A stretch of DNA of 64,000 bases from Streptomyces sp. NBC_00414 (GTDB lineage: Bacteria > Actinomycetota > Actinomycetes > Streptomycetales > Streptomycetaceae): NCBI RefSeq assembly GCF_036038375.1, contig NZ_CP107935.1, forward strand, positions 2,294,001 through 2,358,000, given 5' to 3'. The stretch's first letter is position 1, and each line of letters starts with the position of its first letter. Made by a program: the position numbers and the translations under genes. The notes beneath the pieces are model-generated. The model was not told the DNA's origin, ran no database searches, and saw nothing but the letters and a program-made list of their open reading frames with translations. This document shows positions 8,583 to 16,694 of this stretch, one piece after another.

Positions 8583-9315
8583 CGTCGCCGCCTCCCCTCG
8601 TCGTACGGGCCCGGGTGGTGCGGCGCGTGGCGGTCTTCGCCGCGGCCGTCTTCCTGCCCGGAGCCTTCTTCGCGGCCCTGGCCGCCGTCTTCTTCGCCGG
8701 AGCCTCGTTGCCGGAGCTCCGCCTCTCGGCGGCCTTCTTCGCGGGCGCCTTCGAGGTCTTCTTCGCGGGAGCCCGCTTGCGGGGCCGCGGCTTCTCCTCG
8801 TCGTCGGCCGGCTCGCGGTCCGCCGCCTCGTCGTCGTCCGTGTCGCGGGTGCCGCGGGCGGAGTCGTCCGGGTCGTCGTCCTGCTCGTACTCGTCGTCGT
8901 CGTACTCGACGTCCTCGTACTCGTCGTCCGGCTCCTCGTCCCGCTTGCGGCGCTTCTTGCCGCCCACTCCCGGTACGTCGGGGACCGCGTCCGGGACCAC
9001 GCCCGCGAGCTGGTCCTGCACCTGGCTGGTCCGCCCGTGCAGCCGGTCGGCGAGACCTGTGATCTGCCGCTCGACGAGTGCTCCGGTGGCGGCCTTGCCC
9101 ACGCCGCGCAGGTCCCCGCGCAGCTGGTCGCCGATCTCCTTGAACTGCGGGTTGTTCTGCAGTTGCGTGGAGACCAGGTCCGCGAGCGCCCGCGGGCTGA
9201 GGTGCAGCCGTTTACCGGCCACCATGGTGCCGACGGCGAACGCCAGCTTCATCTTCTTCGTACGTCCGAGGACGTATCCGGCCCCTACGGCGAGGCCAAG
9301 CCCTAGTCGGTTCAT
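8575..9315 (-). CDS. gvpY: Gas vesicle accessory protein GvpY with acidic and histone-H1-like tails
   Basis: 246 residues. The N-terminus is a glycine-rich hydrophobic helix (GLGLAVGAGYVLGRTKKMKLA), as in small membrane-associated proteins. Next comes a helical domain to about residue 130. The rest is low-complexity: an Asp/Glu/Tyr-rich block (about 135-180), then a Lys/Ala/Pro-rich block (KKTSKAPAKKAAE, KKTAARAAKKAPGRK) like a histone H1 tail. The ATG at 9315 overlaps the gvpG stop (ATGA). No known catalytic motif. The symbol is assigned from the streptomycete gvp gene order. Confidence 0.86.
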   Translation of the reverse strand: MNRLGLGLAVGAGYVLGRTKKMKLAFAVGTMVAGKRLHLSPRALADLVSTQLQNNPQFKEIGDQLRGDLRGVGKAATGALVERQITGLADRLHGRTSQVQDQLAGVVPDAVPDVPGVGGKKRRKRDEEPDDEYEDVEYDDDEYEQDDDPDDSARGTRDTDDDEAADREPADDEEKPRPRKRAPAKKTSKAPAKKAAERRSSGNEAPAKKTAARAAKKAPGRKTAAAKTATRRTTRARTTRGGGDDD

Positions 9316-9578
9316 TGTCCAGTCCCGTTGTTGCCTGTTCCGGTGCCCCTGGTCATGGCTGTCTCCAGCCTGTCGAGGAGCTCGTCCTCCATGCGGTCGA
9401 ACTCCGCCTCGTCGATCTCGCCGGCCTCAAGACGCTCCTCGAGCCTGCCGAGTTCCGCGCGGACGACCGCCGGGTCGTAGTACTGGCGCTCGGCCTCGTT
9501 CACCACCTGCTTCATGGCCCAGAGGCTGCCGCGCACGGGGGCGAACGGCAGCATCAGGACCTCTCCGATCAGCCCCAT
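9312..9578 (-). CDS. gvpG: Gas vesicle protein GvpG
   Basis: 88 residues, typical for GvpG. An N-terminal amphipathic segment (LIGEVLMLPFAPVRGSLWAMKQV) is followed by a charged helical region (ELGRLEERLEAGEIDEAEFDRMEDELLDRL) and a Gly/Thr/Asn tail. GvpG is an accessory protein needed for vesicle assembly and interacts with GvpF/L-type proteins in other systems. It begins 25 bp after gvpF and its stop overlaps the gvpY start. Confidence 0.93.
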   Translation of the reverse strand: MGLIGEVLMLPFAPVRGSLWAMKQVVNEAERQYYDPAVVRAELGRLEERLEAGEIDEAEFDRMEDELLDRLETAMTRGTGTGNNGTGQ

Positions 9579-9603
9579 GTCATCAACTCCTGTGTTCAGA
9601 CGC

Positions 9604-10353
9604 TCAGTTGCTCGCCTTGGCGGGCTCGGAAGGGCCCGGCTCGACGAAGCTGTAAGGAGGCAGCGGTCCGTGGACCCGCAGATCGAGATGCGGGTGTCCC
9701 TTGCGGACCTCTTCGACGGCGGCGATGAACGTCTCGGCCGAGTCGCGGTCCACGAGGAACGAGAGGTTGGCCAGCCAGCCGGTGGACTCGGGGCCCACGC
9801 TGACGGCGGCGGCCTCCGGCTCCAGCGCCCGCTGGATCTCGGCGGCGTCCTCGACCTCTCGGTTCTTCACCGCGGCGACCACCATCTCGCCGAGGCGCAG
9901 CTTGTCGTCGTAGTTGCCGCCGCCCGCACTGCGGTTGGCCTCGGTGAGGGCCCTGACGTCCGGGTTCTCGGACATCACCCGGTGCAGTACGGCCTCTTCG
10001 TCGTGCGTGGCCTTGACGTTGTACTCGACCTTGCCCGCCAGCGCGTCGAGGCGCTCCTTGAAGTGCTCGGCGCGCTCGGCCAGGACGCTCGCCACGGCCG
10101 CGTCGTCCGTCGAGACACTGCCGAACCGCATGGGCAGCACCGGGCCGCCCGCGCCGGCCTCGGCCAGCACGTTCTGGTGGGCGAGCAGGTCCCTGCGCTT
10201 GGGCCGCAGCCCTTCGGGCGCGTCACTGACGACGGCGGCGAGGTCGCCCTCCTTGATGACACGCACCGCCAGAGCCGGCTCGCCGACGCCTTCCGTGCCG
10301 TCCGGGAGCGTGGGCAGCGAACTGGACGTGATGCCGTAGACGTACGTGCTCAC
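9604..10353 (-). CDS. gvpF: Gas vesicle protein GvpF (GvpL/GvpF family)
   Basis: 249 residues. It has the family start YVYGITSSSL, the helix DLLAHQNVLAEAGAGGPVLPMRFGSVSTDD, and the ending WLANLSFLVDRDS...LRVHGPLPPYSFVE. GvpF interacts with the major wall protein GvpA in other organisms and lies on the gas-facing side. The ATG at 10353 overlaps the gvpA stop (ATGA at 10350-10353), so the two are translationally coupled. It is a paralogue of gvpL in the same operon. Confidence 0.94.
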   Translation of the reverse strand: MSTYVYGITSSSLPTLPDGTEGVGEPALAVRVIKEGDLAAVVSDAPEGLRPKRRDLLAHQNVLAEAGAGGPVLPMRFGSVSTDDAAVASVLAERAEHFKERLDALAGKVEYNVKATHDEEAVLHRVMSENPDVRALTEANRSAGGGNYDDKLRLGEMVVAAVKNREVEDAAEIQRALEPEAAAVSVGPESTGWLANLSFLVDRDSAETFIAAVEEVRKGHPHLDLRVHGPLPPYSFVEPGPSEPAKASN

Positions 10354-10775
10354 TCCTGCTCCTCCTTACGGCGCGAGGCGGCGGTCTTGCGGGCACGCGG
10401 GCGCGACTCGGACTGGCTCTCCTCGCGGGACTGCTTGAACGCGTCGGAGATGGTCTCGGCGGCACCCGACAGGGCGCCCTTGGACTTGCCCTTCGCGCCG
10501 GACTCGGTGATCGAGCCGACGAGGTCGGGGAGTCCGGGGCTGCGCTTGGGTCCGGCTTCCAGGTCGAGGCGGTTGCACGCCTCGGCGAAGCGCAGATAGG
10601 TGTCGACGCTGGCTATGACGACACGTATGTCGATCTTGAGGATCTCGATGCCCACGAGGGAGACCCGAATGAAGGCATCGATGACGAGCCCGCGGTCGAG
10701 AACGAGCTCCAGGACGTCGTAGAGGCCGCTGGAGCCGCCTCCACCACCGGATTGCTGTGCCGGGACAACGGTCAT
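10350..10775 (-). CDS. gvpA: Gas vesicle structural protein GvpA, C-terminally extended
   Basis: 141 residues, about twice the length of cyanobacterial GvpA. The wall-forming core (GLYDVLELVLDRGLVIDAFIR...LVGIEILKIDIRVVIAS) spans residues 17-60. A hydrophilic Ser/Lys/Arg-rich tail of about 65 residues follows. The N-terminus has a Gly-rich segment (QQSGGGGGSSG). GvpA is the rib-forming protein of the vesicle shell. It follows gvpO by 48 bp and is coupled to gvpF. Whether the long tail permits normal shells is not evident from sequence. Confidence 0.93.
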   Translation of the reverse strand: MTVVPAQQSGGGGGSSGLYDVLELVLDRGLVIDAFIRVSLVGIEILKIDIRVVIASVDTYLRFAEACNRLDLEAGPKRSPGLPDLVGSITESGAKGKSKGALSGAAETISDAFKQSREESQSESRPRARKTAASRRKEEQE

Positions 10776-10823
10776 ACCGACCGGCCCTCCTTGTCTGTCG
10801 GGGTGTGTGGGCAGGTGGACGGG

Positions 10824-11180
10824 CTAGCGGCCGCCGGATTTCCGGTTGTCGGCCCTGCCGCGTTCGTAACGACGGACGCGTCGGTATCCGGTGAGTTCGC
10901 CGCGCGGGTCGAGGGTCACCTCGTAACTCGCGAGCAGACTCATCGTGTCGGGGACCCGGACCAGTTCCAGGACCTCGATCTCCAACGACCAGCCGTCCTC
11001 GGTGCGTTCGAACGACGACACCGACTCGGCCTCCATGCCGGTCAGCTCGGCGAGCTGGCCGCGCGCCTGGCGCAGCACGTCCATGGGACCCAGCTCGTCG
11101 TCGTCCGCAGCGCTCCTCTGCCTGCTCTTGGATGAGTTCGATGAACTCTGTGAATCTGATGTGTTGGATGTGTTCGACAT
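10824..11180 (-). CDS. gvpO: Gas vesicle protein GvpO, first gene of the gvp operon
   Basis: 118 residues. The N-terminal 30 residues are Ser/Asn-rich. The GvpO domain (GPMDVLRQARGQLAELTGMEAESVSSFE...GWSLEIEVLELVRVPDTMSLLASYEV) ends in YRRVRRYERGR. GvpO is an accessory or regulatory protein essential for vesicle formation in haloarchaea. The start is the ATG at 11180 with GAGG four bases upstream; a GTG at 11195 is also in frame. Only 59 bp separate it from ligD upstream, so it may share that operon or have a short promoter. GTTT-N15-GGTCAC upstream is a weak SigB-like match. Confidence 0.9.
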   Translation of the reverse strand: MSNTSNTSDSQSSSNSSKSRQRSAADDDELGPMDVLRQARGQLAELTGMEAESVSSFERTEDGWSLEIEVLELVRVPDTMSLLASYEVTLDPRGELTGYRRVRRYERGRADNRKSGGR

Positions 11181-11239
11181 GGCCACCTCGAACACCGAGT
11201 GACCGGCCGATCGTTGACCAAACCTGCGAGTGTCGGCGC

Positions 11240-12187
11240 TCAGCCCCGCAGGGCGTTCAGCCGGCGCCTGGCGGGCCCGAGCGCGCGACCGCTGCGCAGC
11301 AGCCCTGACCAGGGGTTGGTGCGGGCCTGGTCGACCGCGTCGGCGATCGTCCAGCGGCGCGGGCCGAGTTCCGCGTCTTCGAGCTGGTCCCAGGTGACGG
11401 GCGTGGCGACCGGGGCGCCCGGCCTGGCGCGGACGGTGAACGGGGCGACGGTGGTCTGGGCGTAGGCGTTGCGCTGGATGTCCAGATACAGCCGGTCGCC
11501 GCGGTCCTTCTTGCGGGCCTGTGTGGTGAGCCGGTCGGGGTGTGCCTCGGTGAGCGTGTCGGCGACGTCCTTGGCGAAGGTGTGCACCTCGTCGAAGCCG
11601 TGCCGCCCGTCGAGGGGTACGACGACGTGCAGTCCGCGTGAGCCGGTGGTCATCAGGGCCGACGGCAGCCGGAGTTCGTCGAGGAGTTCACCGAGGAGCC
11701 GCGCGGTGTCGCGTACCGGCTCGAAGTCGTCGGTGGCGGGGTCGAGGTCGAAGACCAGCCGGTCCGGCCGGTCGACCGTGCCGTCGGCCGAGACCCGGGC
11801 GAGCCACCGGTGCAGGGTCAGACAGGCCTGGTCGGCGAGGTAGACGAGGGTCGCGGTGTCCTCGCACACGGGGTGCAGGACCGTGCCGCCCTCCTTGGGC
11901 ACCTCGACCCTGCTGATCCAGTCCGGATAGTGGTCCTGGACGTTCTTCTGCATGAACTTCGGCCCGTCGAGCCCGTCCGGGTACCGCTCCAGCATCAGGG
12001 GCCGCCCTCGCAGGTGCGGCAGCATGAACGGGGCGATCTCCCGGTGGTACGCGACGATGTCCGCCTTCGTGTACTCCTTCGCCCCTCCCCCGGCGGATCC
12101 ACCGGACCCGCCGGATCCGCCGGGGAACATCACCTTGTCCGGCCGGTGCACCTCGACGGTCCGCCGGCCCGCGCGTACGGCAGTCAT
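11240..12187 (-). CDS. ligD: LigD-type DNA polymerase/primase domain protein
   Basis: 315 residues containing only the polymerase (archaeo-eukaryotic primase-like) domain of LigD, the nonhomologous end-joining protein. Visible family motifs: MLPHLRGRPLMLERYPDGLDG, a catalytic DLD in RLVFDLDPATDD, and TTGSRGLHVVVPLDG followed by ARKKDRGDRLYLD. There is no ligase or nuclease domain, and no ku gene is adjacent. A Gly/Ser linker (PGGSGGSGGSAGGG) is inserted after residue 22. The ATG overlaps the transketolase stop (ATGA at 12184-12187), so the two are coupled. It could act in repair or in short primer synthesis. Confidence 0.9.
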   Translation of the reverse strand: MTAVRAGRRTVEVHRPDKVMFPGGSGGSGGSAGGGAKEYTKADIVAYHREIAPFMLPHLRGRPLMLERYPDGLDGPKFMQKNVQDHYPDWISRVEVPKEGGTVLHPVCEDTATLVYLADQACLTLHRWLARVSADGTVDRPDRLVFDLDPATDDFEPVRDTARLLGELLDELRLPSALMTTGSRGLHVVVPLDGRHGFDEVHTFAKDVADTLTEAHPDRLTTQARKKDRGDRLYLDIQRNAYAQTTVAPFTVRARPGAPVATPVTWDQLEDAELGPRRWTIADAVDQARTNPWSGLLRSGRALGPARRRLNALRG

Positions 12188-14031
12188 CGCACCACCGCGT
12201 TCTCCACCAGCAGTTTCACCGCGGCCACGATCGACTCGGCGTCGATGCCGGCCGCGCGCAACTGCTCGGCGGGGGTGGCCGAACCGGGCATGCCGCGTAC
12301 GGCCAGGCGGACCAGGCGCGGGGTGGGGCGGCCGTCGAGGAAGGCGTCGAGGACCGCGTCACCGATGCCGCCCTCCTGGTGGTGGTCCTCGACGGTGAGC
12401 AGGCAGCCGGTCTGCTCGGCGGCCTCGCGCAGGGTCTCCCGGTCGACGGGCTTGACGGAGTACAGGTCGACGACCCGGACGGCGATGTTGTCGGCGGCGA
12501 GCGCGTCGGCGGCCTTCAGTGCCTCGTGGACGGTCACTCCGGCGGCGACGACGGTCAGCCGGTCGTCCGTGGAGCGCCTGAGCACCTTGCTGCCGCCGAC
12601 GGGGAACTCCTCGTCGGGGCCGTACAGGACGGGCGTCGCGCCGCGTGAGGTCCGCAGATAGCGGATGCCGTCGAGGCCCGCCATCGTGGCGACGAGTGCG
12701 GCCGTCTGGTTGGCGTCGCACGGGTAGAGCACGGTCGAGCCGTACACCGCCCGGAACATGGCCAGGTCCTCGACGCCCATCTGTGAGGGCCCGTCCTCGC
12801 CGATCGCGACACCCGCGTGCGAGCCGACGAGGTTGATGCCCGCGCCGCTGACCGCCGCCATCCGGACGAAGTCGTGGGCGCGGGTGAGGAACGCGGCGAA
12901 GCTCGACGCGAACGGCACCCAGCCGCGTGTGGCGAGTCCCACGGCTGCGGCGACGAGTTGCTGCTCGGCGATGTAGCACTCGAAGTACCGGTCGGGGTGT
13001 TCCTTCGCGAAGAACTCGGCGCGGGTCGAGTCACCCACCTCGCCGTCGAGCGCGACGACGTCTCCGCGGGAGGTGCCGAGCGCGGTGAGCGCCTGGCCGA
13101 ATGCGTCCCGGGTGGCGACCTCGTCGCCGGTCTCCCAGCGCGGGAGTTCCAGGTGTCCGGCCCGTACGGCGTGCAGCATCCGTGCGGCGGACGGCTGCCC
13201 GACCTCGACGCGCAGGTCGCGCGGGCCGCCGAGTTCCTCGATCGCCTCGTCGGCGTCGGGCAGCGGCTTGCCGTGCAGGCCCTCGCGGTCCTCCACCGAC
13301 GCGACGCCCTTGCCCTTGAGGGTGCGGGCCAGGATCGCGGTCGGCTGCCCCGCTGTGGACACGGCCTCGCCGTACGCCCGCTCGATGTCCTCGACGTCAT
13401 GGCCGTCGACCTCGACGGTGTGCCAGCCGAAGGCCTGGAAGCGGCGGGCGTACGCGTCGAGGTCGTGGCCGTGCCGGGTGGGGCCGCGCTGGCCGAGCCG
13501 GTTGACGTCCACGATCACGGTGAGGTTGTCGAGCTGCTCGTACGCCGCGTGCTCGGCGGCCTCCCAGACGGAGCCCTCGGCCAGCTCGCTGTCCCCGCAC
13601 AGCACCCACACGCGGTAGCCCACCCGGTCGAGCCGCTTGCCCGACAGGGCGATGCCCACGCCGACGGGCAGGCCCTGGCCCAGCGATCCGGTGGCGGTCT
13701 CCACCCACGGCAGCCGGCGCGGTGTCGGATGCCCTTCGAGGCGGCTGCCCAGGGTGCGGAAGGTCAGCAGTTCACTGTCCTCGATGGCCCCGGCGGCCTT
13801 GTACGCGGCGTACAGCAGCGGCGAGGCGTGCCCCTTGGAGAGTACGAAGCGGTCGTTGCCCGGGTGGGTGGGCCGCTCGAAGTCGTAGCGGAACTGCCGG
13901 GCGAGGAGGACCGCCATGAGGTCGGCGGCGGACATCGAGGAGGTGGGGTGCCCGGAGCCCGCCGCGGCGGCCGCGCGCACGCTGTCGACGCGCAGCTGCT
14001 GGCCCAGCTCGATGAGTTCGGGGGTGTTCAT
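12184..14031 (-). CDS. tkt: Transketolase (short, animal-type length)
   Basis: A 615-residue thiamine diphosphate enzyme of the pentose phosphate pathway, which moves two-carbon units between sugar phosphates. The TPP motif is GDSELAEGSVWEA...DVNRLGQ; the start has AAAAAGSGHPTSSMSAADL; the pyrimidine domain has SHAGVAIGEDGPSQMGVEDLA. It is shorter than the 660-700 residues usual for the main bacterial enzyme and closer to the human-type form. It overlaps the flavoprotein gene upstream (ATGA at 14028-14031) and ligD downstream, forming one coupled transcript. Confidence 0.93.
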   Translation of the reverse strand: MNTPELIELGQQLRVDSVRAAAAAGSGHPTSSMSAADLMAVLLARQFRYDFERPTHPGNDRFVLSKGHASPLLYAAYKAAGAIEDSELLTFRTLGSRLEGHPTPRRLPWVETATGSLGQGLPVGVGIALSGKRLDRVGYRVWVLCGDSELAEGSVWEAAEHAAYEQLDNLTVIVDVNRLGQRGPTRHGHDLDAYARRFQAFGWHTVEVDGHDVEDIERAYGEAVSTAGQPTAILARTLKGKGVASVEDREGLHGKPLPDADEAIEELGGPRDLRVEVGQPSAARMLHAVRAGHLELPRWETGDEVATRDAFGQALTALGTSRGDVVALDGEVGDSTRAEFFAKEHPDRYFECYIAEQQLVAAAVGLATRGWVPFASSFAAFLTRAHDFVRMAAVSGAGINLVGSHAGVAIGEDGPSQMGVEDLAMFRAVYGSTVLYPCDANQTAALVATMAGLDGIRYLRTSRGATPVLYGPDEEFPVGGSKVLRRSTDDRLTVVAAGVTVHEALKAADALAADNIAVRVVDLYSVKPVDRETLREAAEQTGCLLTVEDHHQEGGIGDAVLDAFLDGRPTPRLVRLAVRGMPGSATPAEQLRAAGIDAESIVAAVKLLVENAVVR

Positions 14032-15425
14032 GGTGTTCCTTCCACAGGGGGTTCCGCCGGGGGTTTCGCGAGAGGTCGCGCAGGGGGTCCGGTGCCGGGC
14101 CGGCCCGGCACGCGTGCCGTTTCGGGTGAGGCCGTGTCGAGCGGTACCGACCAGGACCTGACGAGGCCGAGCTGTACGCCCTGGCGGGGCAGTACGGCGT
14201 CCAGGAGCCAGTCCGCGGCGACCCGGACGCGGTTGCCCGGCATCGCGGCCAGGTGGTAGCCGCGGGTGACGGCTCCGGCGACCGGTCCGGAGAGCGGGAC
14301 GCCGAGCGGGTTGGCGGCGGCCTTCACCCCGCCGAGGTCGACGACGAAGCCCAGGTCGCGGTGGCGGTAGGCGCGGGGTTCGCCGACGCCGAGCGAGGCC
14401 GCGACGTTGCGTCCGGCCGTCCGGCCCTGCCGCCAGGCGTGCTGCGCGGTCATCGGCGTGTACTCGCCCGGTTTCTCCAGGTCGGGCACGGCGGCCGCGT
14501 CACCGCAGGCGAACACCTCGGGTCGGCCGGGCACCTGGAGGTTCGGTTCGACGAGCAGCCTGCCCTGTTCCATGGGCAGCCCGAGGCCCTCGGCCAGCGG
14601 ATCGGGCCGTACGCCGACGCACCAGACCAGGGTCCGGGTCCTGACGAGGTCGCCGTCGCTGAGCAGGACCCCGTCCCGGGTGGCCTCCTTCACGGAGGTT
14701 CCGGTACGGATCTCGACGCCCCGTTGCCGCAGTACGCGGTCGGCGGTGCGGGACAGTCGCTCGTCCAGCTCCGGGAGCACGCGCGGGGCGATGTCGACCA
14801 GCGTCCAGCGCGGCCACAGGCCCGTGCGGTGCGGCTGCCCGCGCACCAGGGCGTCGGTGAACAGCTGTCCGTGCGCGGCCACTTCGGTGCCGGTGTAGCC
14901 GGCGCCCACGACGACGAACGTGCACCGGGCGGCGCTGGTCGCGGGGTCGTCGGCGGCGGAGGCGAGTTCCACCTGCCGGGTCACGTGGTCGCGCAGGTAC
15001 AGCGCCTCGGGCAGTCCCCGGAAGCCGTGCGCGTGCTCGGCCACACCGGGGACGGGCAGCAGTTTGTTGACGCTGCCGGCGGCGAGTACGAGCCGGTCGT
15101 AGGAGAGCGTGCCCTCGTCGCCCTCGGGGTCCGTGTAGTGGACGGTGCGCGCGTCGAGGTCGATGCCGTCGGCCTCGCCGAGCACCAGGCGTACCCGGGG
15201 CAGGGTGCCGGTCAGCGAGACGGTGACGCGGCGCGGCTCCAGGACACCGGCGGCCACCTGCGGCAGCAGGGGCAGGTAGAGGAAGTAGTCCGTCGGGTTC
15301 AGCAGGACGATGTCCACCGGGCCGGCCTTGCCCCGGGCCTGCCGGGACAGGGTCTGCGCCGCCCGGTACCCGGCGAAACCCGCTCCGACAATCACGACGC
15401 GGGGTCGGCTCATCGGTCGGCTCAT
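14028..15425 (-). CDS. FAD-dependent NADH dehydrogenase-like oxidoreductase (NDH-2 family)
   Basis: 465 residues with two Rossmann folds: VVIVGAGFAGYRAAQTL (FAD) near residue 10 and FVVVGAGYTGTEVAAHG (NAD(P)H) near residue 170. FACGDAAAVPDLEKPGEYTPMTAQHAWRQG is the typical C-terminal FAD contact region. It looks like a type II NADH:quinone oxidoreductase, transferring electrons from NADH at the membrane surface, but the C-terminal amphipathic anchor is replaced by a Pro-rich tail. The start is the ATG at 15425 with GGAGG 5 nt before. First gene of a coupled operon with transketolase and ligD. Confidence 0.9.
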   Translation of the reverse strand: MSRPMSRPRVVIVGAGFAGYRAAQTLSRQARGKAGPVDIVLLNPTDYFLYLPLLPQVAAGVLEPRRVTVSLTGTLPRVRLVLGEADGIDLDARTVHYTDPEGDEGTLSYDRLVLAAGSVNKLLPVPGVAEHAHGFRGLPEALYLRDHVTRQVELASAADDPATSAARCTFVVVGAGYTGTEVAAHGQLFTDALVRGQPHRTGLWPRWTLVDIAPRVLPELDERLSRTADRVLRQRGVEIRTGTSVKEATRDGVLLSDGDLVRTRTLVWCVGVRPDPLAEGLGLPMEQGRLLVEPNLQVPGRPEVFACGDAAAVPDLEKPGEYTPMTAQHAWRQGRTAGRNVAASLGVGEPRAYRHRDLGFVVDLGGVKAAANPLGVPLSGPVAGAVTRGYHLAAMPGNRVRVAADWLLDAVLPRQGVQLGLVRSWSVPLDTASPETARVPGRPGTGPPARPLAKPPAEPPVEGTP

Positions 15426-15788
15426 CGTCGCCTCCGGCGGAATCGCGCATACGGGGCTTTCCGCGTCCCCCTGGCCCGGTTGCCCAAACGTCGGGCCCCG
15501 GGTCGGCGGCCGTGCACGCCGGGCCTGCGGGGACGCCCTCGGGCCGGGTTCCGGTCGCCGTGGAGAACCGGCGTGGCTCCTTCGACCTCTACCGACTTCT
15601 ACCGCAGGAAGGCCGCCGCCGCAGCTCCGGAAGTGGACTTCGTGACGTGCCGTCCGGCCATGGCCGAGCCCGGGGCACGGCCGACGAGGTTCCCGGGCGG
15701 GCGGCGGGCAGGACGGACGCGGGCAGCGAAGGCCGGGGCCACACCTTTGTGGCCCCGGCCGGTATGAGGGTCCGGGCTGCGGCGCGGC
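15426..15788. other. Non-coding region upstream of the NDH-2/tkt/ligD operon
   Basis: About 360 bp. Open frames exist on both strands but have no family motifs, no consistent codon character and no good ribosome site. It should contain the promoter of the minus-strand operon; I find no clear consensus. A strong hairpin near its right end is listed separately. Confidence 0.55.
15731..15760 (-). terminator. Hairpin terminator after the holin-like membrane protein gene
   Basis: A perfect inverted repeat GGCCGGGGCCACA / TGTGGCCCCGGCC, 13 bp with a CCTT loop, 29 bp past the stop of the minus-strand gene at 15789. No T-tract follows, as is common for Streptomyces terminators. Confidence 0.75.
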
Positions 15789-16217
15789 TCACCGGGCCCG
15801 GGTGTCCGGGGCCGTGTTGCCGGGCGCGACCGGCGGCATCGGGGGCACGTCGAGTCCGTCGGCCGTACCTGCGGGGACGCCGCCGCCGGCCACCTGAGGG
15901 GCGCCGTCCGGGGCGGGCTTGTGCGCCGACGGCCGCGCCGCGTTCCGCAGCACGTACGCCAGCGCGCCGAGCACGGCGGCGGTGATCAGCGCGGCCGCCC
16001 AGTCGGGCAGGCCGATCGCGAGGGCGAGACCGACGGTGAGCGCGAGGGCCGCGCCCGCGTAGAGGGCGACGGCACCGGACGCGGCGTACATCGCGGCCGT
16101 CCGGCGCTGCTTGCGGGTCTGTTCCCGCAGCTCCTCGCGGATGGCGTCACGGGCCACCTGTGCCAACTCGTCGGCCAGGTGCTTGTCCAGATGTTCCATG
16201 TGATCGATGCGGTCCAT
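15789..16217 (-). CDS. Small membrane protein of the actinobacterial holin-X/DUF1469 type
   Basis: 142 residues. The N-terminal half is a charged helix (HLADELAQVARDAIREELREQTRKQRRTA). Two transmembrane helices follow (AAMYAASGAVALYAGAALALTVGL and WAAALITAAVLGALAYVLR), then a Pro/Gly-rich cytoplasmic or outer tail. This arrangement is that of the phage-holin superfamily III/Act_Holin-X proteins, common on actinomycete chromosomes with no phage link. The role is unknown. The start is the ATG at 16217 with GGAG close by; in-frame codons further upstream lack coding character. Confidence 0.75.
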   Translation of the reverse strand: MDRIDHMEHLDKHLADELAQVARDAIREELREQTRKQRRTAAMYAASGAVALYAGAALALTVGLALAIGLPDWAAALITAAVLGALAYVLRNAARPSAHKPAPDGAPQVAGGGVPAGTADGLDVPPMPPVAPGNTAPDTRAR

Positions 16218-16338
16218 GCGCTCCGGGTACCCGCCGCCTCCGGTGCGTAACGCCCGCCGGGCCGGACCGGACGTGCCGGGACACGGGATCCGTCCGAAAC
16301 GATCTCCTTCCCGGCCGACCCCAACTAGGCTCGTCCGC

Positions 16339-16692
16339 ATGGACATTCTGGGAGCCACGCTGCGCATCTGCGTCGACGACCTGGAGGCTGCGGTCCCCTT
16401 CTACGAGAGACTGGCGGGTGGACCGGCGCTCCGTTTCGAGCGCGGCGGTGTCTCCGTCGCCGCTGTCGGCTGCTTCCTGTTGATGAGCGGGCCGGAGTCG
16501 GAACTGGAAGTACTCCGCAAGGTCTCGGCGACCATCGCCGTCGAGGACGTCGACGAAGCCCACCGGGTGCTCACCGAGTCGGGCGCACACGTCGTCGCGG
16601 GCCCGGTGGCGACACCCGCCGGGCGCAACCTGATCGCGATGCACCCGGACGGGTACGTGTACGAGTACGCGGACCGCCGCACGTCGGAGTAG
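16339..16692 (+). CDS. VOC (glyoxalase/bleomycin resistance) superfamily protein
   Basis: 117 residues with the beta-alpha-beta-beta-beta fold of the vicinal oxygen chelate superfamily: GATLRICVDDLEAAVPFYERLAG, then IAVEDVDEAHRVLTESGA and a final PDGYVYEYAD. The role could be metabolite detoxification or binding; the substrate is unknown. No ribosome site precedes the ATG. TAGGCT at 16326-16331 suits a -10 box, so the mRNA may be leaderless. It converges on the DUF5107 gene with 2 bp between stops. Confidence 0.85.
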   Translation: MDILGATLRICVDDLEAAVPFYERLAGGPALRFERGGVSVAAVGCFLLMSGPESELEVLRKVSATIAVEDVDEAHRVLTESGAHVVAGPVATPAGRNLIAMHPDGYVYEYADRRTSE

Positions 16693-16694
16693 GT

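Noticed and set aside
12817..14259. 480-codon plus-strand open frame across the transketolase gene
   Set aside because: It is antisense to transketolase, lacks any domain and has the residue bias of a shadow frame.
15589..15792. Small open frame upstream of the NDH-2 gene
   Set aside because: No ribosome site, no known family, and it overlaps the terminator hairpin at 15731-15760.
15789..16217. Prophage remnant suggested by a holin-like protein
   Set aside because: No other phage gene is nearby. This holin-superfamily type is a usual chromosomal gene in actinomycetes.
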